From contig CM077165.1 in assembly GCA_039583875.1 (NCBI GenBank), forward strand, positions 68,498,757-68,562,756: DNA of 64,000 nt, given 5' to 3'. Positions 1 to 11,571 of this stretch are shown piece by piece; within the stretch, counting starts at the first letter, position 1; every line of letters begins with the position of its first letter. The position numbers and the translations under genes are program-made. The notes under the pieces were generated by a model. That model had not been told where the DNA came from, made no database searches, and worked only from the letters and a program-made list of their open reading frames with translations. The stretch is from Platanthera guangdongensis (taxonomy: Eukaryota > Streptophyta > Magnoliopsida > Asparagales > Orchidaceae).

Positions 1-2
1 AC

Positions 3-2055
3 AAGAAATACACTAGAAATTTTGAAGCAAAAGCTTCAGAGGGAATTTTTCTAGGATATTCCCAAGTCAGCAAAGCTTATAGGGTGTTTAACAAATCCAC
101 TTTAAAAATTGAGGAATCTGTTCATGTTACATTTGATGAGGCTAACATGTTTTATAAGGAGAAAGAAGTTTCTACCAATAACTTTTTGTAGGTACCCCAC
201 TTGTGTAAGAGATTGGATGATCTAAACCTCACCCAAGAGATTCCATCACATTCTTCTCCACAAGTTGAAGAAGAAAGTGAAGAAGAAAGTTTGGAAGTGG
301 CTGAAGTTCCTCCAATAGCTAATTTAATTCCACAAGAGGAATTAATTCCACAAGCTATTGCTCAACCAACTCCTCCCACTGATCTTGTCATACTTAGAGA
401 TCACCCTATATCTCAAGTGATTGGAGACATTTCAGTTGGTGTGCAAACAAGACATTAACTCAAAAATGATGTGATGCATGCTTGTTTCATTTCTCAACTT
501 AAGCCCCACTCCATCAAAGGTGCAGAGAAAGATCCCCACTGGATCATTGCAATGTAACTGGAGCTCAATCAGTTCAAGAGGTGCAGAGTTTTGGATTTGG
601 TTCCTAGACCCAAAGATTATCCAGTCATTGGAACCAAATGGGTCTTCAGAAACAAACTGGATGGTGAAGGAAATATTATAAGGAACAAAGCAAGGCTAGT
701 AACTAAAGGCTATTCACAGGAGGAAGGAATAGACTATGATCAGACCTTTGCTCCATTAGCAAGGCTTGGGGCTATAAGGATTTTCTTAGCCTTTGCAGCC
801 TATAAAAGATTCTAAGTCTACCAGATGGTTGTAAAGAGTGATTTCCTAAATGGAGAATTAAAAGAGGAAGTGTATGTGGAGCAACCACTAGGTTTTATCT
901 CTCCAACTCATCCTTCTTATGTCTTTAGATTGCATAAAGCTCTCTATGGTTTAAAGCAATCTCTAAGATCTTGGTATGAGACCTTAGCTATCTTTCTTTT
1001 AGAATAAGTTTTCTAGGGGCATAGAAGATATGACTCTTTTTATTAGGCTTCATAAAAATAAAATTTTGTTAGTTCAAATATATGTAGATGATATTATTTT
1101 TGGCTCTACTAATCCCAAACTATGCAAAAGATTTTCTGATCTAATGTATTCAAAGTTTGAGATGAGTAACATGAGTGAACTTTCATACTTCCTTGGTCTC
1201 TAAGTGAAGCAATCACCTGATGGTATCTTCATCTCCCAATCCAAGTATGCTAAGGAGCTTATTAAAAGGTTTGGGATGTATGATGCCTCAGCAATGAAAA
1301 TACCTATGTCTGCTAATGCTGTGATTGATTCTGATGAACATGGCAAGCCTATAGATCAGAAAACTTATAGGGCTATTATTGGGTCTATATTATATCTCAC
1401 AGCAAGTAGGCCTGACATAATGTTTGCCACATGTATTTGTGCTAGGTTCTAGGTGAACCCTAAAGAATCTCACTATATTTTATTAAAAAGGATTTTGAGA
1501 TATATAAAGGGTTGTCCAAATATTGGACTCCTATATCCATCAGAGTCAGAATTTGATTTAACTGGATTTTCTGATGCTGATTATGCTGGATGTAGGGTGG
1601 ACAGAAAGAGCACATTAGGAACTTGCCAGTTTCTTGTGATAGGTTTGTGTCCTGGTTTTGTAATAAGCAAACCTCTGTGTCAACATCAACTGCTGAAGCT
1701 GAATATATTGCAGCTGGCAGCTGTTGTTCAAAAATATTGTGGATCCAAAACCAATTACTGGATTACGGTCTTAACTTAAATAATTCAACTATATTTTGTG
1801 ATAGTTACAGTGCAATATCTATTGCACAAAATCCAGTGAATCATAGTAGGACCAAGCATATATATAAAGATAAGACATCATTTCCTTAGAGATTGTGTGG
1901 ACAAAAAGAAATTTAATCTTGTCTTTATCTCTATTGATTTGCAAAGAGCAGATATCTTCACTAAACATTTAGATGAGAAGAAACATCTGTTCTTTCTGAA
2001 TCAGCTATGTATGATTAATGGAGAAGTTTATTTTGATTTTTGTCCAAGGTCGTAG
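3..2055 (+). pseudogene. pol: S1 pol remnant: integrase C-terminus, RT, RNase H (copia)
   Basis: The first 60 codons resemble the end of copia integrase (EGIFLGYSQVSKAYRVFN). RT follows from about 590: [41 protein letters not shown] and the YVDD box at about 1081-1092. RNase H has FSDADYAGC at about 1570-1596 and STAEAEYIAA at about 1690. The frame ends at a TAG at 2053. Several stops and frameshifts break it (for example 189, 456, 813, 1005, 1201, 1450). The RT motif that is normally [11 protein letters not shown] reads [11 protein letters not shown], so the first catalytic Asp is Val. This copy could not make active RT. Confidence 0.9.
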
Positions 2056-2067
2056 AGTTGATCACAT

Positions 2068-2285
2068 TTCGTCGAACGGAGATCGATGATCTGAGAACTG
2101 CTCTTGAGATTTTTCGTCGACCTGAGATCGACGAACTCTCTGCATGAAATTATTTTCGTCGAGCGGAGATCGATGATTTTGCTTTATAAAAATTTTTGTC
2201 GACCTGAGCACGACAAAAAGTTTTCCCCACTTCTGACTGAGATCGATGATATTATTTATTCATGAAATTTTTTCGTCGACCTGAG
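2068..2285 (+). repeat. TCGACGA-type palindromic motif array between pol and env-like ORF of S1
   Basis: Several degenerate copies of TTCGTCGAnCkGAGATCGAyGA occur in about 220 bp, with the half-sites TCGTCGA and TCGACGA in opposite orientation. The same motif class fills the U3 of the S1 LTR (5603-5872). No coding potential is seen. It lies between the pol stop at 2055 and the env-like ATG at 2417. Confidence 0.8.
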
Positions 2286-2416
2286 AATGAAGATTGTTTA
2301 TTTTTCGCAGGACAGAGCCCGACTCTTCATATTCTAAAAACCTTATAACTAGGTTTTCATCGTGCTCTATCCCGCGCTTTTTGTTCTCTTGCTCTCTCTT
2401 TTTTTAAGGAAAACCT

Positions 2417-3244
2417 ATGGCGATTCCGGCGCTCTCCTTCTCCAGCATGAAGTTCGACACTGGCTTCGACATCGATTTTGATTCTTTCACCCACACTGAT
2501 CAAATCTTTATAGAAATTCTCAAGCTATGTGAAGAACATCATATGAAGAAATTCATGGCAACAAGGATCAAGATACAAGCAAATGAAATCAGAGAATGGG
2601 GTTTTACTTCAACAACTCCTGACACAAATACTATGATCGGCACCATCGACGGTAATCAGGTCACTCTAACTCCTGAAGTTTTAACTAAGATTTTTGATTT
2701 GGCTACTGGAGAAGAAGAAATTGAATTAGATAATGATGAATATGAGAATATGCTGATTATAATGGGTCATTCTGAAGGAAACCCCAATAAACTTCTGAAA
2801 AAGAATTTATCTATTCAATATAAGTTTCTAGCAGATATTGTTGGCAAGGTTTTGCTGCGCAAACATACAGCCCATGATTATATAACCAGGCACGAGTTTC
2901 TGGTGATGTGTGCTCTGGTAGATAAAAATTCAATAAACCGGGGAAAGATCTTGTTTGAGTTGGTCAAGAAGAAAAATACTAAGAAAGAAGTGTGTTTTGG
3001 GAGGATTCTAGGAATCTTCCTCCAGGAAAAGGCACCAGAATTATTGTTTTCCCAGCCAATATTCATAAATGCCTCAAAGTGGCTCACCTCTGCCTTATTT
3101 GGAAGATGGGAGAGGACCATTCCAAAGCCCTCCGGGGCCTCCTCATCCTCCAGGACTTCTGAGGACACAAGGGCAGTTAAAGCCTCTCCACCACCTCTAG
3201 AAGAAATTCCTCCATCCACCAGCATTCCTTCACCTCCTCAATAA
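2417..3244 (+). CDS. S1 env-like ORF (ORF3), N-terminal part, 275 aa
   Basis: An open frame starts at ATG 2417 after a pyrimidine-rich leader and runs 275 codons. It is homologous in layout to the env-like ORFs of S2 and S3: an alpha-helical N-terminal domain of about 230 residues, with a shared stretch around LADIVGKVLLRKHTAHDY and FGRILGIFLQEKAPE, then a Pro/Ser-rich tail. Family knowledge: SIRE-type copia elements carry such an ORF after pol, called env-like from its position; function is unproven. I see no signal peptide or membrane segment. The stop at 3242 is followed by further proline-rich coding-like sequence, so it is probably a premature end. Confidence 0.7.
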   Translation: MAIPALSFSSMKFDTGFDIDFDSFTHTDQIFIEILKLCEEHHMKKFMATRIKIQANEIREWGFTSTTPDTNTMIGTIDGNQVTLTPEVLTKIFDLATGEEEIELDNDEYENMLIIMGHSEGNPNKLLKKNLSIQYKFLADIVGKVLLRKHTAHDYITRHEFLVMCALVDKNSINRGKILFELVKKKNTKKEVCFGRILGIFLQEKAPELLFSQPIFINASKWLTSALFGRWERTIPKPSGASSSSRTSEDTRAVKASPPPLEEIPPSTSIPSPPQ

Positions 3245-5217
3245 CAACAACAATAACAAGAACCACTTTCACCTCTTCCTCAACCATCACCTCCACATTC
3301 TCCCACCATCATTCATGAGGATATTCCATCTCACCTCCTTAATCTCCACCTCAAATTCGTGTATTTGACATTCCATCTACCTCCTCATAACCTACTTTCA
3401 ATCTACTGTCTCCTCCTCCACCATCTCCACATCACTCTCCAGTTTAGGAACCCACCTCCACACCCACTACCACAGTTCCTCCTTCTTCCACTGAAATTCC
3501 ATCTAACCCTCCTTCCCAATTTCTAGAATACACCCACACAGATTTCTCTCATGCCTTCTCTGTGTGTTCAAACTATGGACATCACACTCCTTACTCAACC
3601 TCTGCTCCTGAACCTCTCTACCTCAATTTATCTGACATTGCCCATGATCTTCTTTCTTTCATCTCTCCCACTCTTGAGCAATTAATAGCAAATTCTATTG
3701 CTCCTCTCTCTACTTTCATCATCTCTCTCTACCAGACTTGCTGCTCTCTCTTCTTTTCCTTCTTCTGGAGGACTGGCTTCAGAACCCTCTGAACCCAGCC
3801 AGGGGGAGATGTTCTATGAAGAAGCACCAGTTCCTCCTCCTGCAGTAGCAACAGCAGCAGATTCTGGCATGTTTGATGATTCAGCAGATACAACCCCTCC
3901 ATATGAAATAATAGATATAATTGATTATGATATTGACATGGCTGATACAGTTGCATAAATAATCATTGTTGGTGATTTCATTATAAATCCCACATTTGAT
4001 CTAGATTCTTTATTGAATTCTTTTAATTCTGCTTACAGAAATATTTTACCAAGTTTTTATGTACAGAACTCTAAAGCTATTGTAGTTTATACTGCTCCAA
4101 TAAGTCCTGAAGTTGTGGATCAACTAAAGGCATATTTTGTAGTTTCTAAGATTTTAGAAAGTTTTGTTGTTAGTGAACCAGATCCTAAGCACAAGGCATT
4201 CTCTCCACCAACTTTTGGCTGGTGTGAGTCTCTTATGCCAAATTTGGATGATATGTTGTTTGCTGATATAAAAGGAGAAGAAAATGTTCATGTTGCTACA
4301 GATAGTTCTGCAGTGTCAGCATGCCAAGCACAACAACAAATTCCTGGAATCTTAGTTGATTTGCTAAAGCAATTGGATGCTCTCTATGACAATTCAGAAT
4401 ATTTTTATCAAGATGATGATAATGAGTTAGATGACTCTGATAATATCAGTTCAAGGAAAAGAAAGGCAAAGAAGAAGGTTGCTCTTACCAGGGCTGTTCC
4501 TAAGCCAAATCCATATGCTGATGTTCCATACTACATCCTGCATAACATAACACTCACTCCAGATACCCCAAACTGGATGAGATATTCTAAGAATGAACAA
4601 AAAGCTAGGAAGAAGAGTAGGAGATACTCTCCTCCTCCTAAATTCAGGAGAGGTCCTCCTCCTCCTCCTACAACAGGATCTTCTAGAAGTGTTTCTCAGG
4701 TTCAAAAACTACATCTTCTCATCAGTCTAAATCTTCCAGCAGTAGATAGCAGTAGTATTCCCCAAGCAGCAGCAGTCAACAACAATACCAGAAGCACAAC
4801 AGGCAACAGAAAATATCTGAAGATGATCAACCTGATAAAGCATCTCCTGAAAGGCCTATTTCTCCAGTTTGTGATCCAGAAATGGATCCCAACTTCAGGA
4901 TGGCTAGATTTTAAGAATTGATAACACTTTCCCAGATTATAAAAGCAAAGGAAGAAGGACAGGAAAACTCTCAGTATACCACTATGTCCTCCTACAAAAA
5001 GAAGGAGCTAGACAAGTACCAGGTACATAATCTCTTTAATGATGATGCTTATATGTATTTACATCCAGAAGCTGTAAATCCAAGAGCTGCATTAGCGACA
5101 ATCCTTGGAGCCATTTATATAAGGATGACCAAACAACAAGCTGCAGGTCCCAAAAGGGAAATTATCTTCACCAGACCTGCCTTATATGAGCAAAAGAAGA
5201 ACTCCAAGAAAGGCTGA
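3245..5217 (+). pseudogene. S1 env-like ORF remainder, broken
   Basis: Coding-like sequence continues after the stop as fragments: a Pro/Ser-rich part to about 3700, an acidic stretch at 3698-3958, a 302-codon frame at 4013-4921 and a 99-codon frame at 4918-5217. The 4013 frame has an acidic middle, a basic KRKAKKK patch and a proline-rich part. The 3' end is unlike the PKPxxYxERQR end of S2 and S3, so S1 belongs to a diverged subfamily or was rearranged. Sense and antisense frames overlap in the low-complexity parts, so exact codon boundaries are uncertain. Confidence 0.55.
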
Positions 5218-5373
5218 ACAATTCTCTTTATATATTTTGATTAGAACTGTCGTTTATTATTTGTTACTTCACAAGGCACTGTGTTAATATCTGCTGAGCA
5301 ATTTTAAATTCTGCTAGATATCTTTTATGCTTTATGATTTTTCTCTTTTCTATTGTTTATAGTGACCTCACCC

Positions 5374-5387
5374 AAATAGGGGGAGAT
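5374..5387 (+). other. S1 polypurine tract
   Basis: AAATAGGGGGAGAT stands directly before the LTR start TGTTGG. The same tract precedes the 3' LTRs of S2 and S3, so this is the plus-strand primer site. Confidence 0.9.
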
Positions 5388-5602
5388 TGTTGGATCCCTA
5401 GTTTTGATTTGGGCTAGGTTCACTATTAGGTTGTTGACCCTTCATATATAGCCTGGGGTCATTTTGTTAGTTCTAAGGTGTAGGTCAGTCTGACTAGGTT
5501 AGTCAATCTTTGATCCAGCTCTCAGAAGAAATCAGAGATCCAGACTTAGAAGAATGGCAGTCATTAAGAGTTCAGAGAATCAGTTCGAAGTTCTTCAAAC
5601 TG

Positions 5603-5872
5603 AGCTCGATGATCGTTGATCACAGATCGACGAACTCAGAGACCCTACTCTGAGTTGAGCTCGACGAACTTAGAGCTCAGGTCGACTATCTTCCCTCTTC
5701 TCCCAAGTTCTCAACTCGACAAACTTCTATCTCTGCTCGACGAACTTGGAGCACAGCTTTGTCAGTTTATTTATCCAGATCAACTTTCTCTGATCTCAGC
5801 TCGACGAAGATGATTTCTCAGCTCGACGAACTTGGAGTTTAGGTCGACGAAATATATTCTAAGCTCGACGAT
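5603..5872 (+). repeat. TCGACGA motif array in U3 of S1 LTR
   Basis: About nine or ten copies of GCTCGACGA or GATCGACGA variants occur within 270 bp, spaced irregularly by about 15-50 bp. It lies upstream of the TATA box at 6144. Interpreted as a candidate enhancer array. Confidence 0.8.
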
Positions 5873-6143
5873 CTCTATCAGTTTGGCATTTTCTCGTAGT
5901 TGGTTTTCATTTTGGATTATTCTAAGGTAGTAATTCTCTGATAATTAATGCTCATATTCTCATGAATATAGTCGTTGTTTGGCAGCATTAATTATGGATT
6001 TCACAGAGTAATTACTTGACTTATTTACTGAGATAGTTAAGGAATTGCATTTAAGTTTATTTCCAGCCTTTCAAGTCCCAGGATTCCAGCATTAATTCAA
6101 GGATAGAATTCAAATTTAAATGCTATTATTTTTCTGGAAGGAA

Positions 6144-6152
6144 TATAAAAGG
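6144..6152 (+). promoter_or_regulatory. TATA box of S1 LTR
   Basis: TATAAAAGG in the middle of the LTR, downstream of the motif array; a plausible U3 core promoter. Confidence 0.6.
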
Positions 6153-6817
6153 ACTGTTTTCAGAAGAACAAAGAATAGGGGAAGAGAATAGACATAGAGA
6201 TTTGACTGAGACACAATAGCTGATACAAGTCTTACAGAGAATCTCACAGAGCTCTTCATCATCTGCAACTCTTCACCAAGTTTTCAAGATACATCAAAAC
6301 ACAATCAGTGTAAAAGCTTCTGGAGTTCATCAAAGAAGACCTACACCCTGCAAAGCTTCCAGCAAATTCCTGAACAATAATCATCTCAGGGGGAGCTTTG
6401 ACAACATCAAGCAATCCACTAAAGTCTTCTCAACTATTTGACAAAGAGAAGACAATATCATATTTCTTTCACCCCACTATACACAGGGTTTTAACTCCCT
6501 TCAAAAGTTAACCACCTGGCTTTTAAGTCTCCTTAACAAAAGACTTAGCTTGGTTTTTGGGTTGATCAAAAGCCTAAAAGGTTGTGAGATCTCCGTTTAA
6601 ATAGATCTTGTGGTGATAGGGAACCTGAGAAAAAACATGTTGGTGACAGGGCACCTGATCAAAAAACTGTAGTAGATTCCTATTAAGGTAGTAGAAGAGT
6701 GGATGTACCCAAGTTTAGGGGAATCACTATAAATTTCTTGTGTCGTCTGGCTGCTTGCTGTTATCTTATTGCTTTGTGTTGTGTGCTTTGTTTGCTAGCT
6801 TTTCTTTTCTGCATTCT

Positions 6818-6921
<104 letters not shown>

Positions 6922-7008
6922 TACTATTTTTAATTCCGCTATAAAAACGAATAAGTGTTTAAAATACTCTATTCACCCCCCTCTAGAGTTAAATAGATCT
7001 ATCCCCTC

Positions 7009-7214
7009 AGGTGGTAAAGCTTTTACCATAATTCAACGTGGCATCACGACATGTATTTTCTCTTACTCTGATATATTAATTAAATGCAGAGAATATGTGG
7101 GTTGTGACACCAAGCCTTCGGATGATAAACCAGGCGGCTACCGCCATGTGTTATCCTTCTACTGCAATGCGATAGCTTGCCGAATGACAAACCAATTAAT
7201 TCAGCGAGCCTACG
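7009..7214 (-). repeat. G1 gypsy LTR fragment, left of S3 insertion
   Basis: This carries the GGCTACCGCC motif also found at 15711-15740 and 15821-15830 on the other side of S3, so the two sides were one LTR before S3 inserted. The left limit against S1 is not resolved. Confidence 0.6.
7210..7214. other. S3 target-site duplication, left
   Basis: CTACG directly before the LTR; identical to 15646-15650. Confidence 0.92.
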
Positions 7215-8079
7215 TGAAAGTCCACTTAGTGTCAACTACCTTCACCTATGGGGGGGGCATAGGTGTCTTGCAGCGTTTTTGCGGAATTAAAGTCGTACCT
7301 ACACAAGAAAACAAAACAACACAGCACAGAAAGGACACAAGCAACTTATAGTGGTTCCCTGATTTGGGTACGTCCACTTTCCCCCTTCGACCTATCTCCC
7401 AACCAGGGACGACTCGGTCACTTCACCAACAGGATTGAAATCCAATCCTTGCACTAACGGAAGGAACCCTTCCACACATAGGAGTCACCACTCCCACAAC
7501 ACGGGTTGCACCCAACCCTCACAACTAGGGACCAATCGGTCCATTACAAAGAAATTGAAAATATATTGTATAAGAAATACAAACAACTTATGGAGACTAA
7601 GGTGTCCCTCTTCATTCGATGACATGTTCTTGAAGTCAACGAAGAGTCCACAACCCTAGATCTCACTTGGAGAGAATCTCCCCGAAACCGGCGGCGGCAA
7701 GAAGGGCGGCGGCTTGGTTCTCGGGATCGGCGGTGACAACGGCGTGCTGCGGCTGTTCTTTGGAGATTCAATCTTCGTAGCAAAGCTAGCAATATCTTCC
7801 AACTGTCACACTAGGATCGATCGTCTCGATCGATTCGGAAGGGGAAGGTTTTCCCGATCTACGAATCAAGAGACAAAGGATCTCTAGTTAGACGCGTGAG
7901 ACGCTGTGCTTGGCTGAGCTTCTGTCATCGGGAGATCTGGAAGAAACCACGATCAATGATGACGATCAACTACACGAGCGGCGACGACGGCGGCGGAGAA
8001 AGATTTCCGATCTAGGTCACGTCGGCGGCTCAGATTTTTCCTTTTTCAAATCGCTGGCCCACTGTTCAAAACTACGCGA

Positions 8080-8088
8080 GTATTTATA
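8080..8088 (-). promoter_or_regulatory. TATA box of S3 3' LTR
   Basis: TATAAATAC on the minus strand, about 120 bp downstream of the palindromic array; conserved in the other LTR at 14788-14796. Confidence 0.7.
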
Positions 8089-8206
8089 CAGTAGAATACT
8101 TCTTTATGACCGTTGTGGGTCCCACCAGAAGAAACCCTAAAACCGGTTCAAAACAGCGCCTTAACATTTGATTCGGTCCAGCGTGCTTCAGAAATTCGCC
8201 TAAGTC

Positions 8207-8602
8207 AAAATCGGCGAGAATCGAAGGTGATTCTCGTCGAAGAAGTTATAGCACTAGAGCTCGACTATCATCAGTCATAGGTCGACGATCGTCGAGGGAG
8301 CAAGACCTCGGAGATCGACGATTGTCGAAGGAGTAACGGCAAAGCAGAGCTCGACGATCACTTATTCGGAGATCGACGATCGTCGAGGGAGTTAAGACAA
8401 CAAAGCTCGACGATCATCACTCAAAGATTCGGCGAGAATCAGCCAGTGATTCTCGACGATTTTGACTTAGCGACAGATTTGCACGCTCTGATTTAGCCGG
8501 ATAGAGACGGCGAGAATCAGCCAGTGATTCTCGACGATTCGGCGAGAATCATTAGTGATTCTCGCCGAATCGGCGAGAATCACTTGGTGATTCTCGTCGA
8601 TT
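8207..8602 (-). repeat. Palindromic motif array in U3 of S3 3' LTR
   Basis: Two interleaved motifs: GATCGACGATCGTCGA variants, and GGCGAGAATCA facing TGATTCTCGCC. A 38-bp imperfect palindrome (one mismatch near the centre) lies at 8535-8572. Confidence 0.9.
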
Positions 8603-8951
8603 ATTACTTAGACGATTTTTTATCTTTCCACCCATGAGCGTGGAAAGACAAATCGCTCTTTGACCCATCCTTGCTCCTTGTCTGCTCTTGCATTATCACA
8701 TCCCTGCACTTGAAAATAAGTACACTCCAATAGAGAGAGTACACGTAAGCCAACACACTGATCTGCTCAACGAGAGATTACGTCGCGCAGACCCGTGTAT
8801 ATTGACCTACTGCACCCTGACATTGGTGTGTACTTAGCGTGGAATAACTGCAAGCACAACTTAAAAGATTTCATCAAATACACTGTGAATTCATCTTAGC
8901 TTGACAGGTGGCTTCCTCAAATCCAGGTAATTGTGGATACAATACCCAACA

Positions 8952-8964
8952 ATCTCCCCCTATT
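8952..8964 (-). other. S3 polypurine tract
   Basis: Minus-strand AATAGGGGGAGAT next to the 3' LTR start; matches the S1 tract. Confidence 0.9.
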
Positions 8965-9198
8965 TGACGAAGCTAAAATCCTACTAGCTAAGATGAATAC
9001 CACCATCCAGATAATATACACAGCATATAGAATTTAAAGATACGGCACAAAGAAATAAAGGCAAACAGATCAAAGCTTGAGTCAATCATAAATTCATATA
9101 AATATATATATATATACATATATTCCCAAAAATTGTTCATATAACAATAAGAAGAGATAAATATTCTCTTGAGAAAATGACAAGCTATAAACTTATGT
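8965..9198 (-). other. S3 3' untranslated region
   Basis: AT-rich sequence between the env-like stop and the PPT, with a short TA run near 9103. No gene is seen. Confidence 0.7.
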
Positions 9199-11571
9199 CT
9201 ATTTCTCTTTGGCTAGGTCATCCTTGTATTTTTGAGCCAGGAACTTCTTTCTTTGCCTCTCAACGTACTCCTTGGGCTTTGGATAGTATCTGGGAGGAGG
9301 AGCTTTGTCTGCCACAGTGTTGGTCCTGAATAAGATGTTTTGTTTAGCTTCATATGTCTTGTGCAGCTCCCACTCATGCTGGTTGTATACGTCATTCCGA
9401 TTGATTTCCCCTTTTTCTTGTAGCCAGAACGTGTCCAAGATAATACTCTTTGATACCGGACTCCACTTTTCGTTCCTCACTTCATCCTCCTTCAATCTGA
9501 TTTTCTTTTCAGCTTGCGTTTCCTTAGATGTCCCTTCTTGAGTTTTTCTCTTGGCCCTAGCTTTTGCTAGGGCTTCTTGGTCAAACATGGCCATCAGTTT
9601 TGCTTTGGAGGTGGCCATAGCATCCCTTTGAGCATCAGCTTCACTTAAAGGAACTTCTTCAGCACTTGCTCCCTCATCATCTGCAGTATTATTCTCAGGA
9701 GCAGGATTACCCTCAGGATTTTCAGGGATATTGGGATTTTCAGGGATATTGGTGCCTAACACTTGTTTGAGCATCCACCGGCAACTATTTGACTGGTCAA
9801 AATTTTTGATTATGATTTCCTGAAGCCCGACCATCTTAGCTGTATATTCTTGCTCCCCCTTTTTGTCTTCGATGGCAATGGAGTTTGCATAAGAATGCAG
9901 TGACTCATCAATGTGCTTTATAGTCTTGGAGAACTCGGTAATCAAGGCTTATTGATTTCCGTTAAGAAGCACCATGTTGGCATCAAATTTTTGGATGTTA
10001 TTTGCCACTACATGAGCATTTTGATTAACTACTGCGAGAGTATCTGTGTTCTTTTTCAATCCTTCCATAAGAAGAGTTATAGCTTTGCCGGCTGCTGTAT
10101 ACTTGTCTTCGAACTTCTTTTCCATCAAATCCAGTTTGTGATTAATTTCCACAACGTTCTTGAGCATTAGATTCTCAGATTTCTTAATTCTTTTTAACAC
10201 TTTATTTTGAGCTTGCTCAAAAGACACTTTGAGCTCATCCACTATACCTTGAATAACATTCACTGTGTGATTAGCTAGATCAGCTCGTGGTGGATGACCT
10301 TGAGGCATTCCTTGGCCTTGCTCTTCAGTAGATTCACTTGTAGAGCTGGACACTTGCACAGTCTCTAAAGGGGGAATATTTGCAGCCTCAGTAGATTTCT
10401 CAGAAGTACTTAGCATCCTCTGCTGAGAGGACTCCCCCTCCACTGTTGCACTAGTTTTCTCAAGAACTATCTCAGGAGCTTGCTTTTCAGATGGAACTTC
10501 AGTGTCGTCCTGAGGCTCCATTACTTCCTGTCTCTCATTTCCTTCTTCCTCATCCTCATCATCCATGATGTCATTCTCAACTGCATCATCTTCCAAACCT
10601 TCCTCATCATTCTCCTCTACATCACCTCCGGCTCCTAGATCATTCATGTTCAGGGCCGCCTCATTTTCCACCACATCTTCACTTTCTTCTTGCAGATCCG
10701 CAACTGCATCTCTAGCTATCTGAGAGATGCCAGATATGACATTAGCAGAAGCGGGTAGAGGTTCCCCCTCAATTCCTCCAGTCAGTACATCAGGAACTTC
10801 ACTGGGAATAGCCACAGAATCTGCTACAGTTCTGTCCTCGGCAGGAGATTCTTCTTGTTCTACTACCACTTTAGCCTGCCTCATGCGTCGCTCCCATCTG
10901 TCAAATACGCTGGAGTCCATTTTCTTCAAATAATGCAATGGAACTCCTTTACTCATGTCGAACCTATCTCCGTTCAACTGATTAAGATATAGGCTGATGA
11001 TTCTTCCAAAACTTGGAGATCTGAGAGTGTCCTTAATCTTCTCAAAAAGCATATCCCCCCAGTTGAATCTCTTTCTGCAGACAATCGCCACAAGAATCTT
11101 GAACATGTCAGCTGACATGTGGTCATGTGAGCCGGGTTTGCATATCAGTACTTTCCCAATGATGTCGGACAAGAGTTTCCCCTCCTCATTCATTTCGTTT
11201 CTCTTTATCGATCTGGTTCCTCTAGCTAGTCCACAAAATAATAATGTCCTGGCTTTATCATGTTCCTCAAGATAATCCTCGTGCTCAGAACTGGTGAGCT
11301 GCAAGTATTGGGTCAGTTTGCTTGTAGACATCTTGATCCTTGCACCTGCAACCTTACTCTTGATGATAGAGTCTTCATTCCGAAGTTTGGCGGTTGCGAA
11401 GAACTCCATCACTTCCTTGTCCAAAAGTTTGCAGGGGTGCTCCAGTATAAAAGAGAGTCCAGCCTCTTTAAGCATGATGATGATGTTTCTGAACTCATCC
11501 GAGGCATGTGAGAACCCGGTTCGAACCAACTCACATCCAGTGACCAGGCCGGCGGTGGTCCTTGGAGCCAT
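9199..11571 (-). pseudogene. S3 env-like ORF (ORF3), about 790 codons with one stop
   Basis: A single frame runs from ATG 11571 to 9199, broken once by TAA at 9949-9951 (540 codons before it; the same frame continues for about 248 more). The N-terminal 240 residues are homologous to the S2 ORF (GCELVRTGF against EGYELVRNAF; FGRIISLYL against LGRIMSLYL). Then come an Asp/Glu-rich region, a probable coiled coil (VDELKVSFEQAQNKVLKRI onwards) and, after the stop, a basic tail ending PPPRYYPKPKEYVERQRKKF, shared with S2. No membrane segment or signal peptide is evident. With one change it would be fully open, so it decayed little. Function unknown; env-like by position only. Confidence 0.8.

Larger units (their letters stand above)
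7215..8951 (-). repeat. S3 3' LTR
   Basis: 1737 bp, TG at 7215 and CA at 8951; near-identical to 13920-15645. In element orientation it starts TGTTGGGTATT, with the U3 array (8602-8207), TATA (8088-8080) and R-U5 towards 7215. Short ORFs repeated in both LTRs are not considered genes. Confidence 0.95.

Noticed and set aside
7435..8140. ORFs present twice (also near 14.0-14.9 kb) that might be a duplicated gene
   Set aside because: Both sets lie within the two LTRs of S3; the duplication is the LTR pair and no known domain is present.
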